Positions 60,395 to 64,000 of a stretch of 64,000 bases of DNA are shown here, in pieces. The notes beneath the pieces are model-generated. The model did no database searches and was not told the DNA's origin. It saw nothing but the letters and a program-made list of their open reading frames with translations. The position numbers were made by a program, and so were the translations under genes. The stretch is from Dicaeum eximium (lineage: Eukaryota; Chordata; Aves; Passeriformes; Dicaeidae): NCBI GenBank assembly GCA_013396995.1, contig VWZP01002415.1, forward strand, positions 2,889,667-2,953,666, written 5' to 3'. Every line of letters begins with the position of its first letter. Within the stretch, counting starts at the first letter, position 1.

Positions 60395-61355
60395 AAATTT
60401 TAGTGTTCCTGAGGCTAGTCAGCCTCACCTCAATTCCTGGAGAGGTGATGGAATGCCTCATCCTGGAGGTCATCTCCAAGCACATGGAAAACAAGGAGGT
60501 GATCAGGAGTTGTCAGCCTGGATTCCTCAGAGGCAAATCATGCTTTGCCAATCCAGTTGCCTTCTACCATGAGACAACTGCCTGGATGGATGAGGGGAGA
60601 GCTGTGGATATTGTCTACCTAGACTTCAGCAAGGCTTTTGACATTGCTCACACAGTATCCTCATAGGAAAACTCTGGAAGTGAATGGCAGATCCCAGAGG
60701 GTTGTGATCAGTGACACAGGGTTTAGTTGGAGACCTGTCACTAGTGCTGTCCCCCAAGGCTCAGTACTGAGCCCAGTATTGTTTAACTTATCCATCCACG
60801 ACTTGGACAAATGCCTCCTGATTGCTACAGAATCCAGAAAAAGCAAATTCTGTTTTGAGACTTACAAAACTCTGGATTTACTCTACAGTGTGCCCGTCTA
60901 GGTCTCTGTTTACCAGTCTGTGTGTCCATCTCCTACAGAAAAAGACAGTTGAAACTCTAAACCAAATAACATGGGGTAGGGTTGTGTGGAGGAAGAAGGC
61001 TTAATACCAAACCCCGTCCAGTTTCTGAATTATTAGTTCTTAAAAGCTGCTTATAAGAAAGTTGGGGACAAAATTTTTAGTAGGATGTCTTGCAATAGAA
61101 CAAGGGGTAGTGGTTTTGAACTAAAAGAGGATTGATTTAGATTAGATCTAAGGAAGAAGTTTTTTACTGTGGGGGTGGTGAAACAGATTGCTCAGAGAGG
61201 CAGTAGATCCTCCCTCCCTGGAAATATTCTAGGTCGGGTTGGATGGGTCTCTGAGAAACCTGATATAGTTGAAGATGTCCCTGCTCACTGCAGAGAGGTT
61301 AGATTAGATTTAGTCTTTAAAGGTCCCTTCCAAGCCAAACCATGATTCTATAATT
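60395..61355 (+). mobile_element. CR1 LINE relic in GRIK2 intron
   Basis: This is a plus-strand CR1 fragment. The first frame (to 60663) contains RT segments SLTSIPGEVMECLILEVISK, GRAVDIVYLDFSKAFD (motif A intact) and GKSCFANPVAFYHE. After a deletion of roughly 60 bp at about 60660-60680 another frame shows SQRVVISD, SWRPVTSAVPQGSVLSPVLF and IHDLDKCL. The FADD box is missing. Sequence from about 60840 to 61020 is rearranged or unrecognised. From about 61050 to 61355 the element resumes with the ORF2 C-terminal and 3'-tail region, ending GGTCCCTTCCAAGCCAAACC and ATGATTCTATAATTC. It sits in the sense orientation within the GRIK2 intron. Confidence 0.85.
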
Positions 61356-61586
61356 CTTTTCAGGGAAAACCAACTCAGGGTAGATTATCCCACCTGGAGA
61401 AGGGAGAAGGGTGGACGCAGACATATTGAGCCTAAGGCTGAAATGTGTGTATTTGCAAATAGGGACATGTGTGCACATATAGACATAACTCTTTAGTTTT
61501 GTTTCTCCAGTATCTTGATGTAACCTTATTTTATATTTTGAAATTAAATTTTGAATCTGTACTTTCACCTCTATGTATAGATGTCA

Positions 61587-61620
61587 AATACATACATACA
61601 TACATACATGCATACATACA
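61587..61620 (+). repeat. (CATA)n microsatellite
   Basis: Tetranucleotide CATA/TACA repeat with one G interruption, 230 bp after the CR1 relic. Confidence 0.92.
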
Positions 61621-63626
61621 CATTATGTACACGTGTATGCAAATTGAAGTTTCTAGTCAGTACCTTATGTTAGCTTCTACAACCCATCTATGGAGCATAT
61701 TGATTTCTTTCTTTTCTCCCCTTCATTTTCAGCAAAATTCCTTTATTGCTCTCTTTTGAGTTCTGTAAAGCTTCTATTTATATGCTTCCAAGGCTGACAG
61801 AAGATGAAGATTTTAATCCCCTCCTATAAGGAAAGTATTGAATCTGCATTTCTGCCTCCCCAAATTATGTCTCTGCAAGATTACTACGTCATCCCATGAG
61901 CCATCTGTTAAGAACCACTAGGTTGCTGATCATGATCACTTAGCAGACTCCCTAAATTAAGTAGAGATTTTAAATATGGACTTTACCTTGAGGCTAGGCT
62001 CTGAAATCCCTGTGTGGATCTAGCCCTTAGTTGTACCTTTCTTCCAAAATGAATGCTCTTTTTCACTGGGTTACATTTTTCACCTCATTATACCTGTGTA
62101 ATGTCATTGCAGGCATGACAGCCGCACTGCTGTAAATCAAAGAAAAACTAACTCACCCAGCATTTTTAAGGGATGTTTCATTTCATTCACATTATGTTCG
62201 CCTTTAAAACTACTTTTCAGATATAATCTTTAATTTCCTTTCTGGATTACTGTATAGATATGCTAAACAGTATATATGGCTGAAGTAGCCCACACTGATG
62301 GCATCTAAAAACTACATAAATTACTACTTCTAATGAATGATATGTGTGCATATATGTATTTAATGTATAGCTTAGTATTTCTCTCTTGTTCAGCTAATTT
62401 CTAGTAAACACTATTTCACTGACATGGTGAAAAGAATCCACTTGCTCTGGATTTCTGGAATAGGTACATTGTGAAGATGTGCACAGCCACTACTTTTGTT
62501 TATGAAGAAGTGTCCTCAGAGGATAGGATACATGCTCCTTGTGTTAAGTCCTTTTGCTGCCATTGTGCTGTCAATACTCTTCTTTCTGTATATGTGTTCA
62601 GAGCCTCATCCTTAAAAAAAGCCCACTGGAACACAGAGGGCCAGAAAATCCTCCTAGTAAATATTTCCTTATTGTTTCCTCTTTCTGGAATAAACCCCTG
62701 CATTTTCGCTTTCTGCTGTAGTTACTGTTTTTTTTTTTCTGCCAAGAAAAGGAAGGATTCTTCAAAATAGAAAGTGTTTTGAAGCAAATATAGTTTAACA
62801 AAAGGAAATCTTATAAAATTTCTACTGAATATAATGGAATTTGAATAAGACATAGTAAAATCACATGATGGCTATGTGATCAGTTCTCACTAATTCTGCT
62901 TTCACATAAGAAAGCAGATCTGGCTTGAGTGAAAGCTCAGTGTCTGAAAGTCTTCTTGCACAGGCCTGGGTGGCCACTGCTCCCTGAAGAAAACTGAGAC
63001 ATGAGATTCCTGTATCTCATAGATATTACAAAAAAAAAGTGAAAATCTTTGAAAACATTTGATTCATAGCTTTACACACCTATAAGTCATGAAAAAGCAT
63101 TGAAAAAAAGGTCATAGTTATTCTTCTTCCAATAGTATACTCAGATTTAATATGTAGTTTTAGCTACATTTTTTTTCACACAGGTCTGGGCCTCTTAAAT
63201 TTTGATAATCAGTTTGAGCAGCCAGATAAATATGAGGCACTTCCAGAAACAAATCAAAATTCACATGGTTGTAAGATGCCTGCTGAGGCAATTGGCAGGA
63301 TTTCCAGTTCTGACTCTTGGAACCAGATTGCCTGGAGATGCTTTGAAACACAAGCCTACTACAAAGAAAATGGTACTCTCTGTTAAATAGCTGACCTGAT
63401 CTCTGTTTGTATTCAAATAGACCTGTGAAAATTTCTAACAGCATTTAAAATGTGAACTTCTTATTACTTTATCTTTTCCTTCTATTATTTTGTATATCTT
63501 TATATCTTGAATGTATATCATTTTCTTCCACCATAAGTGATGGCAATCAATTGAGTCATGTTCTGTGTGGGCAGAACATGTTGTCATTTAGAAACTTAAG
63601 AGTAACTTAAGCACTGCAGCAAAGGC

Positions 63627-63668
63627 TTTTTTGTTTGTTTGTTTGTTTGGGTTTTGTTGTTGTTTGTC
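63627..63668 (+). repeat. (TTTG)n tract
   Basis: T-run, TTTG units, then GGGTTTTGTTGTTG. Confidence 0.9.
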
Positions 63669-64000
63669 TGGTGTTTTTTACCACTGTAGTAGATGTGAGA
63701 TGCAAACTAAACTGGTAAATGTTTTCAATTAAACAGAATGTTTTAGGTCCCAAATATACATGCAAAAAATTCAAACAGCCTGTTTGAATCCTCCGACTGT
63801 TTTAATTTCAAAGATTCATGAGAAAAATGGAAATACTGACCACTTCTTTCAGTGTCCAGATCTTGTGACAGGTTATCTAATCAGTCATATCTATATTTGA
63901 CTGTTTATTTCAATACCTAAATTCGGGGAATTGCATCCTAAAAAGGAAAACAATATTCTGAGTTAGGTACTCAGGATCTGTATTGGATATACAGGGAAAG

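Larger units (their letters stand above)
42317..64000 (+). other. GRIK2: Start of the GRIK2 intron after the first coding exon
   Basis: From the donor at 42317 to the window end I find no exon resembling the next part of the amino-terminal domain. The intron is therefore at least 21.7 kb, which is normal for this gene. Its first 1.2 kb is CpG-rich (42350-43500). It then contains AT-rich DNA, simple repeats, a near-palindrome (48272-48294), a small tandem duplication (50647-50718) and one CR1 relic (60395-61355). Confidence 0.8.
61356..64000 (+). other. GRIK2: GRIK2 intron after the CR1 relic
   Basis: AT-rich. Simple repeats at 61587 and 63627. No exon or transposon recognised. Confidence 0.6.

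Noticed and set aside
60241..60666. 141-codon frame with YLDFSKAFD
   Set aside because: CR1 reverse-transcriptase fragment. The first 50 codons are unrelated intron sequence.
1..64000. CRISPR array, operon, tRNA or rRNA genes
   Set aside because: No regularly spaced direct repeats, no tRNA A/B boxes with a cloverleaf and no rRNA segments were seen. The DNA is vertebrate.

Overview
The window looks like nuclear DNA from a bird, probably a neoavian or passerine. Three observations support this. It is AT-rich and gene-poor, with CpG-rich islands. It carries several decayed CR1 LINE copies, one to over 1.6 kb long, with 3' ends that finish in ATTCTATG-like octamers. It also carries fragments resembling avian endogenous-retrovirus LTRs. 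No bacterial-style gene organisation is present, and nearly all open frames over 60 codons are chance.

The one protein-coding gene I can name is GRIK2 (kainate receptor subunit GluK2/GluR6) on the + strand. Its first coding exon lies at 42202-42316. It encodes the signal peptide and the first mature residues, and ends at a phase-1 GT donor. A CpG island at about 35030-37430 probably contains the promoter and a noncoding first exon that ends at a strong donor (36803/36804). That leader would splice to an acceptor at 41911/41912 or 41995/41996. No second coding exon is visible to 64000, which fits the very long introns of this gene. The leader before the start codon carries three short upstream ORFs.

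Layout: 1-35 kb is upstream intergenic DNA with two LTR fragments (about 2.97-3.46 and 4.06-4.42 kb), a CR1 3' tail (23.28 kb), a plus-strand CR1 (26.9-28.57 kb) and a minus-strand CR1 (30.96-32.33 kb). 35-37.4 kb is the GRIK2 CpG island, with a G-run cluster and a 102-bp polypyrimidine tract. 36.8-41.9 kb is the inferred 5'-leader intron. 41.9-42.3 kb is the first coding exon. 42.3-64 kb is the start of the next intron, with a CpG-rich first kilobase and another CR1 relic (60.4-61.35 kb).

The most striking unexplained signal is a GC-rich island of about 130 bp at 39.53-39.66 kb, alone in AT-rich intron DNA. It holds two near-perfect RE1/NRSE sites, the recognition sequence of the neuronal silencer REST, in the same orientation and exactly 43 bp apart. 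I infer a REST-dependent neuron-restrictive silencer for GRIK2. Other signals are several perfect palindromes or hairpins, two diverged local tandem duplications, recurrent T/G-rich simple repeats and candidate conserved noncoding blocks.
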